Shown here in pieces: positions 1-11,331 of a DNA stretch of 40,502 nt (the stretch's first letter is position 1; the number at the start of each line of letters is the position of its first letter). Source of the DNA: Bryobacterales bacterium (GTDB lineage Bacteria; Acidobacteriota; Terriglobia; Bryobacterales; Bryobacteraceae); assembly GCA_016789755.1 (NCBI GenBank), contig JAEUQG010000277.1:1-40502 (forward strand). Direction: 5' to 3'. The position numbers and the translations under genes were made by a program. The notes beneath the pieces were generated by a model. That model searched no databases. It was not told the DNA's origin and saw nothing but the letters and a program-made list of their open reading frames with translations.

Positions 1-294
1 CGGCCCGCCAATCAGATCACGTTGCTGCAAGTGATCGAGGCCTGTCAAGGAGCTGTGGTAGGAGACTATTGCCGGCCAGCGCGCGATCCGCAAACGACTT
101 GCGGGTTTCATCACGCAGCCGAAGAACTGCATCACGCCATCACCGGCGTGCTGGCGGCGTGGACCATCGCCCGTGTAATGGCGCCGCCGAAGAAGGGCGC
201 GCGCCCCGATGGCTTGCCCTGCATCGTATTCGCGAACGGACGCAATTCGTCGCGTCCGGGCGTCCCCATACAAATAGGAGGTCAACAAGCGTGA
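1..294 (+). CDS. Rrf2-family transcriptional regulator, C-terminal part (5' end outside window)
   Basis: The open frame runs from the first base to TGA at 292-294. The visible 97 residues begin with a stretch resembling the end of the Rrf2 winged-helix domain (ITLLQVIEACQG), followed by a Cys-poor loop with Cys residues in DYC and TTC, then HHAAEELHHAITGVLAAWTIA, which matches the Rrf2 C-terminal dimerisation helix. In IscR and NsrR this Cys loop binds an Fe-S cluster; here two or three cysteines are available, so cluster binding is possible but unproven. The stop overlaps the next ATG by one base (TGATG), which ties the regulator to the downstream respiratory operon. It may respond to NO, redox state or Fe-S status. 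The DNA-binding half is not visible, so the family call rests on the C-terminal pattern only. Confidence 0.72.
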   Translation, partial: RPANQITLLQVIEACQGAVVGDYCRPARDPQTTCGFHHAAEELHHAITGVLAAWTIARVMAPPKKGARPDGLPCIVFANGRNSSRPGVPIQIGGQQA

Positions 295-2216
295 TGGCGA
301 TCACCGCGCCGCAATTGCGAGTGGAGGTGCCGGGCGAGGGATATCATTCTTCTCTCATCTCCTGCCAGATGGCGTGCCCGGTCCATACCGATGCGCGCGG
401 CTATGTACGGGCGATTGCGGAAGGACGGTTTGAAGAAGCGTACTTGATTGCGCGCGGGCCGAACCCTTTCGCTTCCATGTGTGGCCGGATTTGCGGTGCG
501 CCTTGCGAGGCTGCCTGCCGCCGCGGCCAAGTGCCGCGGGTGGACGACGATGGACACTTCGTAGCCAACGATAAGCCGGTAGCCATTCGCGCTTTGAAAC
601 GATTCGCCTGCGAATGGGCAGGTCCGGATTCGCGGCCGCTCCCCGAGGTCTTGGAGAAACTGCGAGGGTACGTTCCCGAGGTGAGCGCCTATGCCGAGGA
701 GATGGCGGCGCTGCTCAAAGCCGGGCTCGATCCGAATCTGCCTAAGGCGGCTGGGGAACGCGTGGCGATCATCGGCGCGGGACCCGCTGGACTCTCCGCG
801 GCGCACGATCTGGCGCTGCTGGGATGCAAGCCCGTCGTCTTCGAGACAGAGCCTGTCGCCGCGGGTATGCTCGCCGTCGGAGTCCCCGCCTACCGTCTGC
901 CGCGCGAGGTGATTGCCCGCGAAGTGGCCGTTATCCAGGCGCTGGGTGTCGAGGTCCGGTGCGGCGTGACGGTGGGAAAAGACGTTTCGTTTGCCGCTCT
1001 GCGTCGCGACTTCGCGGCAGTGTTGATCGCAGTGGGTGCGAAATCGTCACGCGCGCTGGGGCTGCAAGGGGAGCAAGGTCCCGGGGTGTACGGCGGTGTG
1101 GATCTGCTTCGCTCGGTGTCGCTGCATGAGCCGGTGGATATCGGCCATGAAGTTGTAGTGATCGGCGGCGGCAACGTGGCCTATGACGTAGCCCGCACGG
1201 TGCTGCGCCAGATCGCCTACGATACTGCGCGCACCGCCGCCAGGCTGGCCGGAACAACAAAGGTTCATCTTGTTTCGCTCGAGAGCCTGGAGGAGATGCC
1301 CGCCGATACGGTCGAAATCATCGAGGGCGACGAAGAGGGAATCACTCGCCTCAACGGATGGGGGCCGGTTGAGATCCGAAGGAATGCCGCGGGCAAGCCC
1401 TCTTCGGTGATGTTCCGGCGATGCCTGCGGGTCTACGACGAGAACCGGCGCTTTTCTCCGGTCTACGACGAGGAGGACCGGTTGGAAGTTGCCTGCGACA
1501 CGGTGCTGCTCGCCGTCGGGCAATCGCCGGTCCTGCGGTTTCTTGAAGACGGCGGAGAAGACGTGCAGAATGCACGGCCGGGCTGGCCCAAGATCGATGC
1601 CTCGCTGGCCACCACGGCGCAGGGTGTGTTCGTGGCCGGGGATCTGGCCCACGGAACACGGTTGCTGATCGACGCCGTGGCTTCCGGCAAGAAAGCCGCG
1701 CGGTCGATCTACACCTACCTGACCGGGCGAGTGTTGCATGAAGATGCGGTGACTTCGCACCGTGTGTTGGACCAGTACCGGCGCGAGCGAGGCTACGAGT
1801 CGATCCGCCGTCAGGCGGTTCCTGTGCTGGAACCGGAAGAGCGGCTGCATCATCCCGAGACTCTGGTGGAAATCGGCTATACGCCGGAACTGGCCGTCAA
1901 GGAAGCCTCACGCTGTCTCGACTGCGGCGTGACGCCGGTATTCGATGGAGCCCGCTGCGTGCTGTGCGGCGGCTGTGTGGATGTCTGCCCTACCCAATGC
2001 TTGAAGCTGCTGCCTATTGCGCAGATTCTGCCCTCGGCTGAATTGAGCGAGGCGATCGGCGGATTGCTCGGCGAAGGCTGCGATTTATTCGAAAACTCCG
2101 CCATCCTGAAGGACGAACAACGGTGCATCCGGTGCGCGCTCTGCGCAATGCGATGCCCAGCGGATGCCATCACCATGGAGCGGACGGTGCGATTCACAAA
2201 CTGGAGGTGCGTATGA
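294..2216 (+). CDS. GltD-like FAD/NAD(P) oxidoreductase with N- and C-terminal 4Fe-4S domains
   Basis: This 640-residue protein resembles glutamate synthase small subunit and dihydropyrimidine dehydrogenase domain I/II proteins. Residues about 20-130 carry a Cys-rich Fe-S domain (C24, C28, then the SMCGRICGAPCEAAC cluster). An FAD Rossmann motif, IIGAGPAGLSAA, lies near residue 160 and a second nucleotide-binding motif, VIGGGNVAYD, near 287. The C-terminus has two ferredoxin-like motifs, CVLCGGCVDVCP (near 554) and CIRCALCAMRCP (near 610). It probably passes electrons between NAD(P)H and a ferredoxin or a neighbouring Fe-S partner in the cytoplasm. AGGAGGT at 276-282 could serve GTG 291 (8 nt) or ATG 294 (11 nt); ATG 294 overlaps the regulator stop. 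It overlaps the Rieske gene by four bases, so it is part of the operon. No GltB partner is present, so glutamate synthesis is unlikely. Confidence 0.85.
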   Translation: MAITAPQLRVEVPGEGYHSSLISCQMACPVHTDARGYVRAIAEGRFEEAYLIARGPNPFASMCGRICGAPCEAACRRGQVPRVDDDGHFVANDKPVAIRALKRFACEWAGPDSRPLPEVLEKLRGYVPEVSAYAEEMAALLKAGLDPNLPKAAGERVAIIGAGPAGLSAAHDLALLGCKPVVFETEPVAAGMLAVGVPAYRLPREVIAREVAVIQALGVEVRCGVTVGKDVSFAALRRDFAAVLIAVGAKSSRALGLQGEQGPGVYGGVDLLRSVSLHEPVDIGHEVVVIGGGNVAYDVARTVLRQIAYDTARTAARLAGTTKVHLVSLESLEEMPADTVEIIEGDEEGITRLNGWGPVEIRRNAAGKPSSVMFRRCLRVYDENRRFSPVYDEEDRLEVACDTVLLAVGQSPVLRFLEDGGEDVQNARPGWPKIDASLATTAQGVFVAGDLAHGTRLLIDAVASGKKAARSIYTYLTGRVLHEDAVTSHRVLDQYRRERGYESIRRQAVPVLEPEERLHHPETLVEIGYTPELAVKEASRCLDCGVTPVFDGARCVLCGGCVDVCPTQCLKLLPIAQILPSAELSEAIGGLLGEGCDLFENSAILKDEQRCIRCALCAMRCPADAITMERTVRFTNWRCV

Positions 2217-2698
2217 CGCTCCAATCCGGACCGCAGAGGTCCCGACTTGATCCCGAACCTGTGCCGCGGCGCGATCTGCTGGGACTGGGCGCACTCTGGG
2301 CGTCCGCTTCAGCGATGTTGCTCGCGGTGGTAGGCATGCTGCGGCTGCCGAAAGCGGCGGTGCTTGCTTCGCCATCGAAGAAATTCCGCGTCACGCTGCC
2401 TGAGACCTTGGCAGTGGGAGAAGCGTTTGTGCCTCCAGGGCGAGCGGTGGCGTTCTACCGTGACACGGAGGGCGTGTACGCAGTGTCCACCATCTGCACG
2501 CATCTGGGTTGTGTGGTGAAGCCGAACGCTGAAGGATTCGAGTGCCCATGCCATGGGTCGCGCTTCACGCACGACGGCACAGTGGCGAAGGGGCCGGCCC
2601 CGCGTCCGCTGCCATGGTTGAAGATTACCGGCAAAGAGAACCAGTTTGTGGTGGACGAAGGGTCCACCGTGCCGCAAGGGACAAAGGTGAACGCATGA
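2213..2698 (+). CDS. Rieske [2Fe-2S] iron-sulfur protein of a bc-type complex
   Basis: The protein has 161 residues. A twin-arginine-like segment, RRDLLGLG (about 19-26), precedes one hydrophobic anchor, as in Rieske subunits that are Tat-inserted. Box I is CTHLGC (C95, H97, C100) and box II is CPCHGS (C111, C113, H114). By analogy with bc1 Rieske proteins, C95, H97, C111 and H114 bind the cluster and C100-C113 form the disulfide. The role is electron transfer from quinol at the cytochrome b Qo site to a c-type heme on the outer face of the membrane. ATG 2213 overlaps the upstream TGA (ATGA) and has GGAGG five bases before it; the stop overlaps the cytochrome b start in the same way. This is a standard Rieske length with no unusual residues in the ligand boxes. 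Confidence 0.93.
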   Translation: MTLQSGPQRSRLDPEPVPRRDLLGLGALWASASAMLLAVVGMLRLPKAAVLASPSKKFRVTLPETLAVGEAFVPPGRAVAFYRDTEGVYAVSTICTHLGCVVKPNAEGFECPCHGSRFTHDGTVAKGPAPRPLPWLKITGKENQFVVDEGSTVPQGTKVNA

Positions 2699-4227
2699 CA
2701 GCGATGGAACAGTTCGTCGCGAATCTGCGCGCCGCGCCTTCGCGCATCGTGGAGACGGCGTTCCGCTCCGGGAAGCCGGAAACGGATCGAACCCGGTCGA
2801 CCTTCGTTTTCGGCAACGTATTTCTGCACCTTCATTCCGTTCGCACACACCGCTGGAGTCTGCGCTGGACCACAACCATGGGGCTCGGAATCGCCAGCCT
2901 GGCCGCGTTTCTCATCACGCTGGTGACCGGCGTTCTGTTGATGTTTTACTACAAGCCCTTTACCGAAGTGGCCTACGACTCCATCAAGGACATTCATTTT
3001 GTCGTGCCCACCGGGCGCTTTATTCGCAATATTCATCGCTGGGCGGCGAATGTCATGGTGGTGTGCGTGATTCTGCATATGGCGCGTGCCTTTTACACCG
3101 GCGCCTATCGAAAGCCGCGGGAGTTCAACTGGCTCATCGGAATGGGACTGCTGGTGGTGACGCTGGGTCTCTCTTTCACAGGCTATTTGCTGCCGTGGGA
3201 TCAGTTGGCATACTGGGCGATCACGATCGGCGCGAACATCGCGCAATCGCCTCGCGAAGTGACCGATGCGCTGAACATCACCGAGTACTTCGATCCGGGC
3301 GGGTTCCAGCGGTTACTGCTGTTGGGGTCGGATATGGTGGGGCCTGAAGCCCTGATCCGTTTCTATCTGCTGCACGTGATGATTCTGCCGCTTGTACTGG
3401 GTGGACTCATGGCCGTGCACTTCTGGCGCATTCGCAAAGACGGTGGTTTGGTGAAGCCAGCCGATGCGGATCAGCGGGCCGGCACGACGGAGGAGACTGT
3501 ATACCCGGTGTTCACGGATGCTCCTAACCGCACGTACCATCTGGCGGCGATTGTGAAGGGGCGCACTTCGCAGGTTGGGCGCGGCCCCGAGAACACCGTT
3601 CCTTCGATGCCTCACCTGTTCTATGCGGAACTGGGTGTGCTAATGCTGACCACGTTGGTCTGCGTGCTGCTCGGCTTGATATCGGATGCGCCACTCAAGG
3701 AGCTGGCGAACCCGGCCGTGCCGGAAAATCCCGCCAAGGCGCCATGGTACTTCCTCGGATTGCAGGAATTGGTAGCCTTTTCTGCCTTCATGGGCGGGAT
3801 CGGCATACCGTCGATCGTACTCATCGGGCTTGGGCTGATTCCCTACCTTGACCGCGAAAAGGCCGGCACCGGTGAATGGTTCGGGGGACCCGGCGGATGG
3901 TCTCTTGTGAAGCAGGCAATGATCGTCGGATTTCTCTCTTCGCTGGCGATTGAGGCCTTCGTGATTCACTACGGTTGGCTACGCGAGTGGTTTCCGAATA
4001 TCCCGCAATTGTTCATCACAGCCTTGAACCCGGGGACCATGATCACCGCGGTGTACGGCGCCTACTCGGTGTGGCTGGTGCGGAAGTATGCATCGGCCCG
4101 CGCCGGAGCGATGGGACTCTTCACATGCTTCCTGTGCGGCTTTCTTGTATTGACGGTCATCGGGACGTATTTCCGAGGGCCAAACTGGGTTTTCTATTGG
4201 TCGCCATCGGAGTGGCCGAAACACTGA
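2695..4227 (+). CDS. Cytochrome b, fused b6/subunit IV type, of a bc complex
   Basis: The 510-residue polytopic protein joins a four-helix cytochrome b6-like half to a subunit IV-like half. The heme-ligating pattern is visible in NIHRWAANVMVVCVILHMAR (His pair on helix B) and in the later HVMILPLVLGGLMAVHFWR (His pair on helix D), and LSFTGYLLPWDQLAYWA is the typical cd-loop/Qo segment. The Qo motif that is PEWY in mitochondrial and b6f proteins reads APWY here (A349-Y352), within NPAKAPWYFLGLQEL. I recall this form in several menaquinone-using lineages. The protein oxidises quinol and feeds the Rieske protein and low-potential hemes. ATG 2695 overlaps the Rieske TGA, and a heptaheme cytochrome c follows after six bases. 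No cytochrome c1 or NarI-like gene is present, so the multiheme protein is the probable acceptor. Confidence 0.93.
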   Translation: MTAMEQFVANLRAAPSRIVETAFRSGKPETDRTRSTFVFGNVFLHLHSVRTHRWSLRWTTTMGLGIASLAAFLITLVTGVLLMFYYKPFTEVAYDSIKDIHFVVPTGRFIRNIHRWAANVMVVCVILHMARAFYTGAYRKPREFNWLIGMGLLVVTLGLSFTGYLLPWDQLAYWAITIGANIAQSPREVTDALNITEYFDPGGFQRLLLLGSDMVGPEALIRFYLLHVMILPLVLGGLMAVHFWRIRKDGGLVKPADADQRAGTTEETVYPVFTDAPNRTYHLAAIVKGRTSQVGRGPENTVPSMPHLFYAELGVLMLTTLVCVLLGLISDAPLKELANPAVPENPAKAPWYFLGLQELVAFSAFMGGIGIPSIVLIGLGLIPYLDREKAGTGEWFGGPGGWSLVKQAMIVGFLSSLAIEAFVIHYGWLREWFPNIPQLFITALNPGTMITAVYGAYSVWLVRKYASARAGAMGLFTCFLCGFLVLTVIGTYFRGPNWVFYWSPSEWPKH

Positions 4228-4233
4228 ATCGCC

Positions 4234-5883
4234 ATGCGAAAGAACAAACTACTGCTGTTAATCTCGAGCGCGGGCGTGCTGGTGTTGCTGCTCGCCGCCG
4301 CAGTTGAAGAAAACTTCCGCCGTGACTGGCGGCGGATTCAATCGGCAGGACGGTCCGAAGAAGGGCCCATCGCGGTGCAGCTTCGCCAGGTGGTGAATCC
4401 CTCTCTGCGGGTGCAGGACCGATGCGTGTCGTGCCATGTGGCGATGGGTCCGGGCGAACAGGGCGTCACGGGAGGTAAGACTCTCGTGCCGCACAAGGCG
4501 GTTGTTCACGACCCCGCTGAGTATGGGTGCACGATCTGCCATGGCGGGCAAGGTCTTGCGACCGAGAAAGACGATGCGCACGGCGACGTGCATTTCTGGC
4601 CATCGCCGATGATCCCCTCCGATTCGAGTTACGCCGGATGCGGATCGTGCCATGCCGCGCTAGGGGTGCCGAACGCCGCTCTCTACCGGCAACAGTCCGC
4701 TGCCTTTGAGAGGCTCGATTGTCTTGCCTGTCATCGGGTAGACAAACGCGGCGGCACCGTGCGTCCCGGGGGTGGGGGGATGGAAGGCCCGGACCTGTCG
4801 CGTGCGGGCATGACCGGATACGACAAAGACTGGCATGCAAAGCACGTACGTAAGAAAGAAGAGAGCACATCCGGTCCGTGGACGACGGCTTTTGCCGAAG
4901 TAGGCGAAGCCGACCGGAAACTGCTGGATGGGTTTCTGGCGACGCGTGTCGCTGCCTCCCCTTTGATGGAGGCGAAGGCAGCGTTTCATTCGAGCGGATG
5001 CCTTGGCTGTCACAAGGTGAGCGGCACCGGCGGCGAAGAGGGCCCCGATCTCACTCGAGGCGGAGAGAAGGACCCGGGCCAACTGAACTTCGGCGCCGTG
5101 CAGGACAAGCATACGTTCGCCAATTGGGTAGCCGAGCATTTCCGCTCTCCCAGCGCTGTGGTGGCCGAGTCGAAGATGCCTCCCGTGGCGGTGGATGAGA
5201 AAGAGATTGAGAAGCTCACCCTGTATGTCCTTTCGCTGCGCAGGCGCGACGTCCCGGGCAGCTATCTGCCGAAGGACCGGGTCAAGGCGACACGCTTCGG
5301 CGAGCGTGAGTTCGCCGCCGATGGCGAAACCATTTTCACGGCGTTTTGTTCCGGATGCCATGGCCGTGACGGTAAGGGCCGGCGTGCTCCGGGAATGGCG
5401 GCATTCCCGGCTGTGGCGAATGCCGACTTCCTGAATCACGTCTCGGACGAGTTTCTGCGCACCACCATCAAACAGGGACGCCCCGGACGGCGGATGCCCG
5501 CATGGGATTCGCCCACCGGCCTGCGTCCCGCTGAGATTGACGCCGTCATCGGCTACTTACGCGCGGTAAGTGCAACGCAGTCGAAGGCGGACGACAAGCC
5601 GCGTTTCGTGAGCGCCAACGCCGAATCCGGCAAGCGCCTGTTCGAGTCCTCCTGCTCAGGATGCCACGGGGCCAAGGGCGAAGGCGGCGAGGGACCGGCC
5701 CTCCGCAATCCCGTGCTGCTCAAGTCCGCCACAGACGCATACCTGATCGAGACGATAGCCAACGGGCGGCGTGGCACGCCCATGCCCGGCTTCACTGCTT
5801 CATCCACCGTTCACCGTACGTATGCGCCCGCCGAGATCGAGTCGATCGTGGCGTTTCTCCGTACATGGGAGGGAAAGAAATGA
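4234..5883 (+). CDS. Membrane-anchored seven-heme cytochrome c
   Basis: The 549-residue protein has an N-terminal hydrophobic anchor or signal (about 5-23) and seven CxxCH heme motifs at about residues 64, 99, 136, 163, 256, 372 and 474. The first four are close together, like a small multiheme module. The last three each sit in class I cytochrome c-like domains, with downstream methionines such as KMPP, RMPAW and PMPG as possible sixth ligands. It should lie on the outer face and carry electrons from the Rieske protein toward the molybdoenzyme encoded next. The junction with the catalytic subunit gene is a four-base ATGA overlap. I see no clear Shine-Dalgarno sequence before ATG 4234, only six bases after the cytochrome b stop, so coupled translation is likely. 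The heme arrangement does not match a named family that I can recall. Confidence 0.9.
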   Translation: MRKNKLLLLISSAGVLVLLLAAAVEENFRRDWRRIQSAGRSEEGPIAVQLRQVVNPSLRVQDRCVSCHVAMGPGEQGVTGGKTLVPHKAVVHDPAEYGCTICHGGQGLATEKDDAHGDVHFWPSPMIPSDSSYAGCGSCHAALGVPNAALYRQQSAAFERLDCLACHRVDKRGGTVRPGGGGMEGPDLSRAGMTGYDKDWHAKHVRKKEESTSGPWTTAFAEVGEADRKLLDGFLATRVAASPLMEAKAAFHSSGCLGCHKVSGTGGEEGPDLTRGGEKDPGQLNFGAVQDKHTFANWVAEHFRSPSAVVAESKMPPVAVDEKEIEKLTLYVLSLRRRDVPGSYLPKDRVKATRFGEREFAADGETIFTAFCSGCHGRDGKGRRAPGMAAFPAVANADFLNHVSDEFLRTTIKQGRPGRRMPAWDSPTGLRPAEIDAVIGYLRAVSATQSKADDKPRFVSANAESGKRLFESSCSGCHGAKGEGGEGPALRNPVLLKSATDAYLIETIANGRRGTPMPGFTASSTVHRTYAPAEIESIVAFLRTWEGKK

Positions 5884-8800
5884 GTAACGAAAAGACCTCG
5901 CGCCGCGAGTTTCTGGGCGCGATCAGAGCCGCGGGACTCACCGCGTTTGCCGCTTCCACCACCGATGCTTGGGGGCTGGAGGCAGTGTCGAATCCGCTGG
6001 CCACTTATCCCGACCGTGGATGGGAACGGACTTATCGCGACCTGTGGAAATACGATTCGACGTACACCTTCACATGCGCGCCGAACGACACCCACAATTG
6101 CATCCTGAATGCCTATGTGCGGCAGGGCGTGATTGTAAGGCTGGGGCCGACGATGAAGTACGGCGAGGCGTTCGATTTGTCCAATAACCATACGACCAGC
6201 CGCTGGGACCCACGCATCTGTCAGAAAGGACTGGCGCTGACGCGCCGCTTCTACGGCGACCGGCGAATCAATGGCTGCATGGTGCGCGCGGGATTCAAGA
6301 AGTGGGTGGAGGAAGGGTTTCCGCGCGGCAGCGACGGCAAGCCCCCGGAGAAGTATTTCCAGCGCGCCAGGGATGAATGGGTTCGCCTCACTCACGACCA
6401 GGCGGCAACGTTTGTCGCCAAGGCGCTGAAGAATATCGCCGAAACCTATAACGGTGAAGAGGGCAAGCGCCGGCTCCGCGAGCAGCACTACGATGAGGCG
6501 GTGATTGAAGCGACGGGCGGCATCGGCACGCAAGTGCTGAAGTTCCGTGGCGGTATGCCGCTGCTGGGCATGACGCGAGTATTCGGGATGTACCGGATGG
6601 CGAACTCGATGGCGCTGCTCGATGCGCAGATTCGCAAGGTGGGTCCGGAGCAGGCCGTCGGAGGCAAGGGCTTCGACAACTACTCCTGGCATACCGATCT
6701 GCCGCCAGGCCATCCCATGGTGACCGGCCAGCAAACGGTGGAGTTCGATCTGTCGGCGGTGGAGCACGCCAAGACCGTCGTTGTGTGGGGCATGAACTGG
6801 ATCACGACCAAGATGCCCGATTCGCACTGGCTGACGGAGGCGCGGCTGAAGGGTGTGAAGATTGTGGTCATCGCCTGCGAGTACTCTGCCACGGCGACGA
6901 AGGGCGACGAGGTGATTGTCGTGCGCCCTGGCACAACTCCGGCGCTGGCGCTTGGCTTGTCGCACGTGATCATGAAGGAAAAGCTCTACGATGCGGCTTA
7001 CGTGCGCGAGTGGACCGATCTGCCGCTGCTGGTGCGGATGGACACGCTGAAGAATTTGCGGGCGAAGGATGTCTTCGGAGGCCAGTTGACGGAATGGAAA
7101 AGCGCCCGGACGCTGAAGGCGACAGAGAAAGAGCCGCCTCCAGGCACTCACGACAAACAGATTATCCCCGAGGCCATGCGCGCCGATTGGGGCGACGGCG
7201 TATGGTGGGACCGCAAGACGAATCAGCCGAAGCAGATCACGCGCGACATGGTCGGCAAGAACTCGAACATTGAGGATCCGCTGCTGGAAGGATCGGTGGA
7301 GGTGACGCTCGCCGATGGTAAGAAAGTGCGGTGCCGGCCCATCTACGATTTGGTGAGCGAGTATGCGGCGCACTTTACGCCGCAGGTGACGGAGGAATTG
7401 ACTTGGGCGCCGGCGGCGGCCGTGGAGATGCTGGCGCGATCCATTGCGAAGAACCCCGGGACGACACTATTCGCCATCGGCATGGGCCCTAATCAGTTTT
7501 TCAACAATGACAACAAAGACCGCGATATCTTCTTGCTTGCTGCGCTTACGGGCAACATCGGCAAGATGGGCGGCAACGTTGGCTCCTATGCAGGCAACTA
7601 TCGCGTCGCCCTGTTCAATGGAGCTCCCCAGTACATTAACGAAAACCCTTTCGACCTGGAATTGGACCCGGCGAAACCAGCACGTCCCCGTCAATATTGG
7701 AAGCCTGAATCGGCGCACTACTACAACCATGAGGACCATCCCTTGCGCGTCGGCAAGAAGCTGCTTACCGGCAAGACGCACATGCCTTGCCCTACGAAAT
7801 CGTTGTGGTTCGCCAATGCCAACTCGATCTTGGGCAACGTGAAGTGGCATTACAACACCGTCGTGAACATGCTGCCGCGCATCGAAATGATCGCCGTGAA
7901 TGAGTGGTGGTGGTCTACCTCGTGCGAGTGGGCGGATATCGTCTTCGGAGTGGATTCGTGGGCGGAACTGAAGCAGCCCGACATGACGGCGTCGGTCACA
8001 AACCCGTTTCTGACCGTGTTTCCGCGCACGCCGATGAAACGCATCTTCAATACCATCGGCGACATCGATGTGCTGGCGCTGGTGGGCTCGAAGATGGCGG
8101 AGGTCACCGGCGATAAACGCTTCAGCGACTGCTGGAAGTTTGTGCGGGAAGGCCGCACCGATGTCTACTTGCAGCGTATCCTAAACGCTTCTTCAAACAC
8201 GAAGGGTTTTCAAATCGAAGACCTGGAAGCGAAAGCGAAACAGGGAATCCCCGCAATTTTGCAGAGCCGAACCTCACCGAAGACCGTCGGGTACGAGCAG
8301 GTTGTGGACAGCGTTCCTTGGTACACGAAGACAGGAAGGCTGGAGTTCTATCGCGAGGAAAACGAGTTCATCGAGGCGGGCGAGAACCTGCCGGTGCACC
8401 GCGAGCCTGTGGATTCCACCTTCTACGAGCCGAATGTAATCATCGGTCCGAAGCATGAAGCCTTCCGTCCCGATGGGCCCGAGAAGTACGGTGTGGAGCG
8501 TACGGACCTCTCCTGCGAGACACGCTGCGGCCGCAACGTAGTGTTGACCTGGGAAGAATGCAAGAAGACATCGCATCCTCTGGCCAAGGATGGATACACG
8601 TTTGTCTTCCACACACCGAAGTACCGCCATGGGGCGCATACGATGCCCATCGACACGGACATGATCGCAATTCTGTTCGGACCGTTCGGCGATTTGTACC
8701 GGCACGACAAGCGCAGTCCGTTTGTCACCGAAGGTTACGTGGACATCAATCCCGACGATGCAAAGGCACTCGGAGTGCAAGACGGCGACTACGTATGGAT

Positions 8801-9329
8801 CGACTCCGATCCATCCGACCGGCCGTTCCGCGGGTGGCAGAAAGACAAGAAGAACTACGAGTTCGCGCGTCTCCTCTGCCGAGCCCGCTACTATCCCGGC
8901 ACACCGAAGGGCGTGACTCGCATGTGGTTCAACATGTACGGAGCGACTCCCGGTTCGGTGGAAGGGCGCAAGGCGCGGGCGGACGGGTTGGCGAAGAACC
9001 CACGCAGCGGTTATCAGGCGATGTTCCGTTCGGGTTCGCACCAGTCCGCGACGCGTGGATGGTTGAAGCCGACCTGGATGACAGACTCGCTGGTGAGAAA
9101 GGGACTATTCGGGCAGGGGATCGGCAAGGGCTTCCTGCCGGACGTGCACTGTCCAACGGGGGCGCCGCGTGAGGCGATTGTCAAGATCACCAAAGCGGAA
9201 CCCGGAGGCATCGAAGGCAAAGGGCTGTGGCGTCCCGTGGCTCTGGGGATTCGGCCGAAGAATGAATCCGACCCAATGAAAAAATATCTCGCCGGAAACT
9301 TCTTCGGCGGCAAGAAGGAGAACGCATAA
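5880..9329 (+). CDS. Type II molybdopterin oxidoreductase catalytic subunit, NarG/NxrA-like, Tat-exported
   Basis: This is a 1149-residue DMSO-reductase-family protein. A Tat motif, SRREFLG, followed by a hydrophobic stretch (about 7-30) indicates export, unlike cytoplasm-facing NarG. The FS0 cluster site reads C66-x3-D70-x3-C74-x39-C114, with Asp where NarG has Cys; from memory this matches periplasm-facing Nxr/pNar-type enzymes. [10 protein letters not shown] aligns with the NarG segment that carries the Mo-ligating Asp, making D273 the likely ligand. [12 protein letters not shown] and RRFYGDRR are also familiar from NxrA/NarG-like proteins. Substrates in this family include nitrate, nitrite, chlorate, selenate and hydrocarbons; nitrate/nitrite fits best but is not proven. 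ATG 5880 overlaps the cytochrome c stop, and the beta, gamma and chaperone genes follow directly. Confidence 0.9.
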   Translation: MSNEKTSRREFLGAIRAAGLTAFAASTTDAWGLEAVSNPLATYPDRGWERTYRDLWKYDSTYTFTCAPNDTHNCILNAYVRQGVIVRLGPTMKYGEAFDLSNNHTTSRWDPRICQKGLALTRRFYGDRRINGCMVRAGFKKWVEEGFPRGSDGKPPEKYFQRARDEWVRLTHDQAATFVAKALKNIAETYNGEEGKRRLREQHYDEAVIEATGGIGTQVLKFRGGMPLLGMTRVFGMYRMANSMALLDAQIRKVGPEQAVGGKGFDNYSWHTDLPPGHPMVTGQQTVEFDLSAVEHAKTVVVWGMNWITTKMPDSHWLTEARLKGVKIVVIACEYSATATKGDEVIVVRPGTTPALALGLSHVIMKEKLYDAAYVREWTDLPLLVRMDTLKNLRAKDVFGGQLTEWKSARTLKATEKEPPPGTHDKQIIPEAMRADWGDGVWWDRKTNQPKQITRDMVGKNSNIEDPLLEGSVEVTLADGKKVRCRPIYDLVSEYAAHFTPQVTEELTWAPAAAVEMLARSIAKNPGTTLFAIGMGPNQFFNNDNKDRDIFLLAALTGNIGKMGGNVGSYAGNYRVALFNGAPQYINENPFDLELDPAKPARPRQYWKPESAHYYNHEDHPLRVGKKLLTGKTHMPCPTKSLWFANANSILGNVKWHYNTVVNMLPRIEMIAVNEWWWSTSCEWADIVFGVDSWAELKQPDMTASVTNPFLTVFPRTPMKRIFNTIGDIDVLALVGSKMAEVTGDKRFSDCWKFVREGRTDVYLQRILNASSNTKGFQIEDLEAKAKQGIPAILQSRTSPKTVGYEQVVDSVPWYTKTGRLEFYREENEFIEAGENLPVHREPVDSTFYEPNVIIGPKHEAFRPDGPEKYGVERTDLSCETRCGRNVVLTWEECKKTSHPLAKDGYTFVFHTPKYRHGAHTMPIDTDMIAILFGPFGDLYRHDKRSPFVTEGYVDINPDDAKALGVQDGDYVWIDSDPSDRPFRGWQKDKKNYEFARLLCRARYYPGTPKGVTRMWFNMYGATPGSVEGRKARADGLAKNPRSGYQAMFRSGSHQSATRGWLKPTWMTDSLVRKGLFGQGIGKGFLPDVHCPTGAPREAIVKITKAEPGGIEGKGLWRPVALGIRPKNESDPMKKYLAGNFFGGKKENA

Positions 9330-10460
<1,131 letters not shown>

Positions 10461-10476
10461 AGGAAGGGGACCACAA

Positions 10477-11331
10477 ATGAAACTAAAGTTCGCCGTTATT
10501 CTCATCGTCGCCGGCGCGTGGACCGTTTCCTGCAGTCGCGGCCCGGCGATCACCACGGAGGTGGTGGCTTTGGCTTCGCAGAAGCCTCCCGTATCGCCCA
10601 CCGATGCGGCGTGGAACAGTGCGCCGGAACATCCAGCGAAACTGCTGTTGCAGGATCTGGTGGAACCGAGGCTCATGAAAGCGTCGACTGCCGAGGTGCG
10701 TGTGCGCGCGCTGCAGAACGGTTCCGAGATCGCCTTCCGGATGGAATGGAACGACGCCAGCCAGAACGATGCGCCGGGTCCGGCGAAGTTCCTAGACGGA
10801 TGCGCGGTACAGATCCCGCAGGCGATTGAACCGAACCCGCCCGACCCGCAGATGGGGTCTGCAGGGCACCCGGTAATGGTTACGTTCTGGCGTGCCGACT
10901 GGCAGGCTTCGGTGAATGGACGCAAGGACGACATTCACTCGCTCTATCCAAACGCGAGCGTGGACCACTATCCGTTTCAGGCGCATTCGCTCGAGCCGGG
11001 GTCAGCCGCGCAGAAAGAAATGATGCAGCGCTATGCGCCTGCCCAGGCGGCGGGTAACCGGCGCGTGGGGCCGCGCGAGGCCCCCGTGGAAGAGATGATT
11101 GCCGAAGGGCCGGGTACTCTCTCACCTCACAAAGACGGGTTCGCCAAAGGACAAGGTGTACGCACTAAGAACGGATGGAGCGTCGTGTTGCTGCGCAAGT
11201 ATCCCACCGGCCTTTCGGCAAAGACACGGACGAACGTTGCGTTCGCCATTTGGGAAGGTTCGGCGCAGGAAGTCGGCTCTCGCAAGATGCGCACGGGCTG
11301 GATTCCGCTCTCGGTGAGGGAGGCTAAGTGA
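10477..11331 (+). CDS. Ethylbenzene-dehydrogenase-type heme b gamma subunit, probable lipoprotein
   Basis: The 284-residue protein resembles the heme b gamma subunits of type II DMSO-reductase enzymes (EbdC, DdhC, SerC, NxrC). It starts with a short hydrophobic signal ending in TVSC, a plausible lipobox with Cys19 as the lipidated residue. AEVRVRALQNGSEIAFRMEW and later MVTFWRADWQ fit the beta-sandwich that holds heme b, and NGWSVVLLRKYPTG and TNVAFAIWEGS near the end are typical of the domain. In characterised relatives a Met and a Lys ligate the heme; I cannot assign them here without alignment. ATG 10477 has AGGAAGGGG upstream and lies 16 bases after the beta gene. It should be the external electron port in place of NarI. 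The stop overlaps the chaperone start region. Confidence 0.82.
   Translation: MKLKFAVILIVAGAWTVSCSRGPAITTEVVALASQKPPVSPTDAAWNSAPEHPAKLLLQDLVEPRLMKASTAEVRVRALQNGSEIAFRMEWNDASQNDAPGPAKFLDGCAVQIPQAIEPNPPDPQMGSAGHPVMVTFWRADWQASVNGRKDDIHSLYPNASVDHYPFQAHSLEPGSAAQKEMMQRYAPAQAAGNRRVGPREAPVEEMIAEGPGTLSPHKDGFAKGQGVRTKNGWSVVLLRKYPTGLSAKTRTNVAFAIWEGSAQEVGSRKMRTGWIPLSVREAK

Noticed and set aside
1047..1853. A 268-codon minus-strand frame opposite the FAD oxidoreductase
   Set aside because: No family pattern or Shine-Dalgarno; shadow of the + strand gene.
5811..7373. A 520-codon open frame on the minus strand opposite the molybdoenzyme gene
   Set aside because: It is antisense to a well-supported gene in a high-GC region, shows no recognisable domain, and has His/Arg-rich composition typical of a shadow frame.
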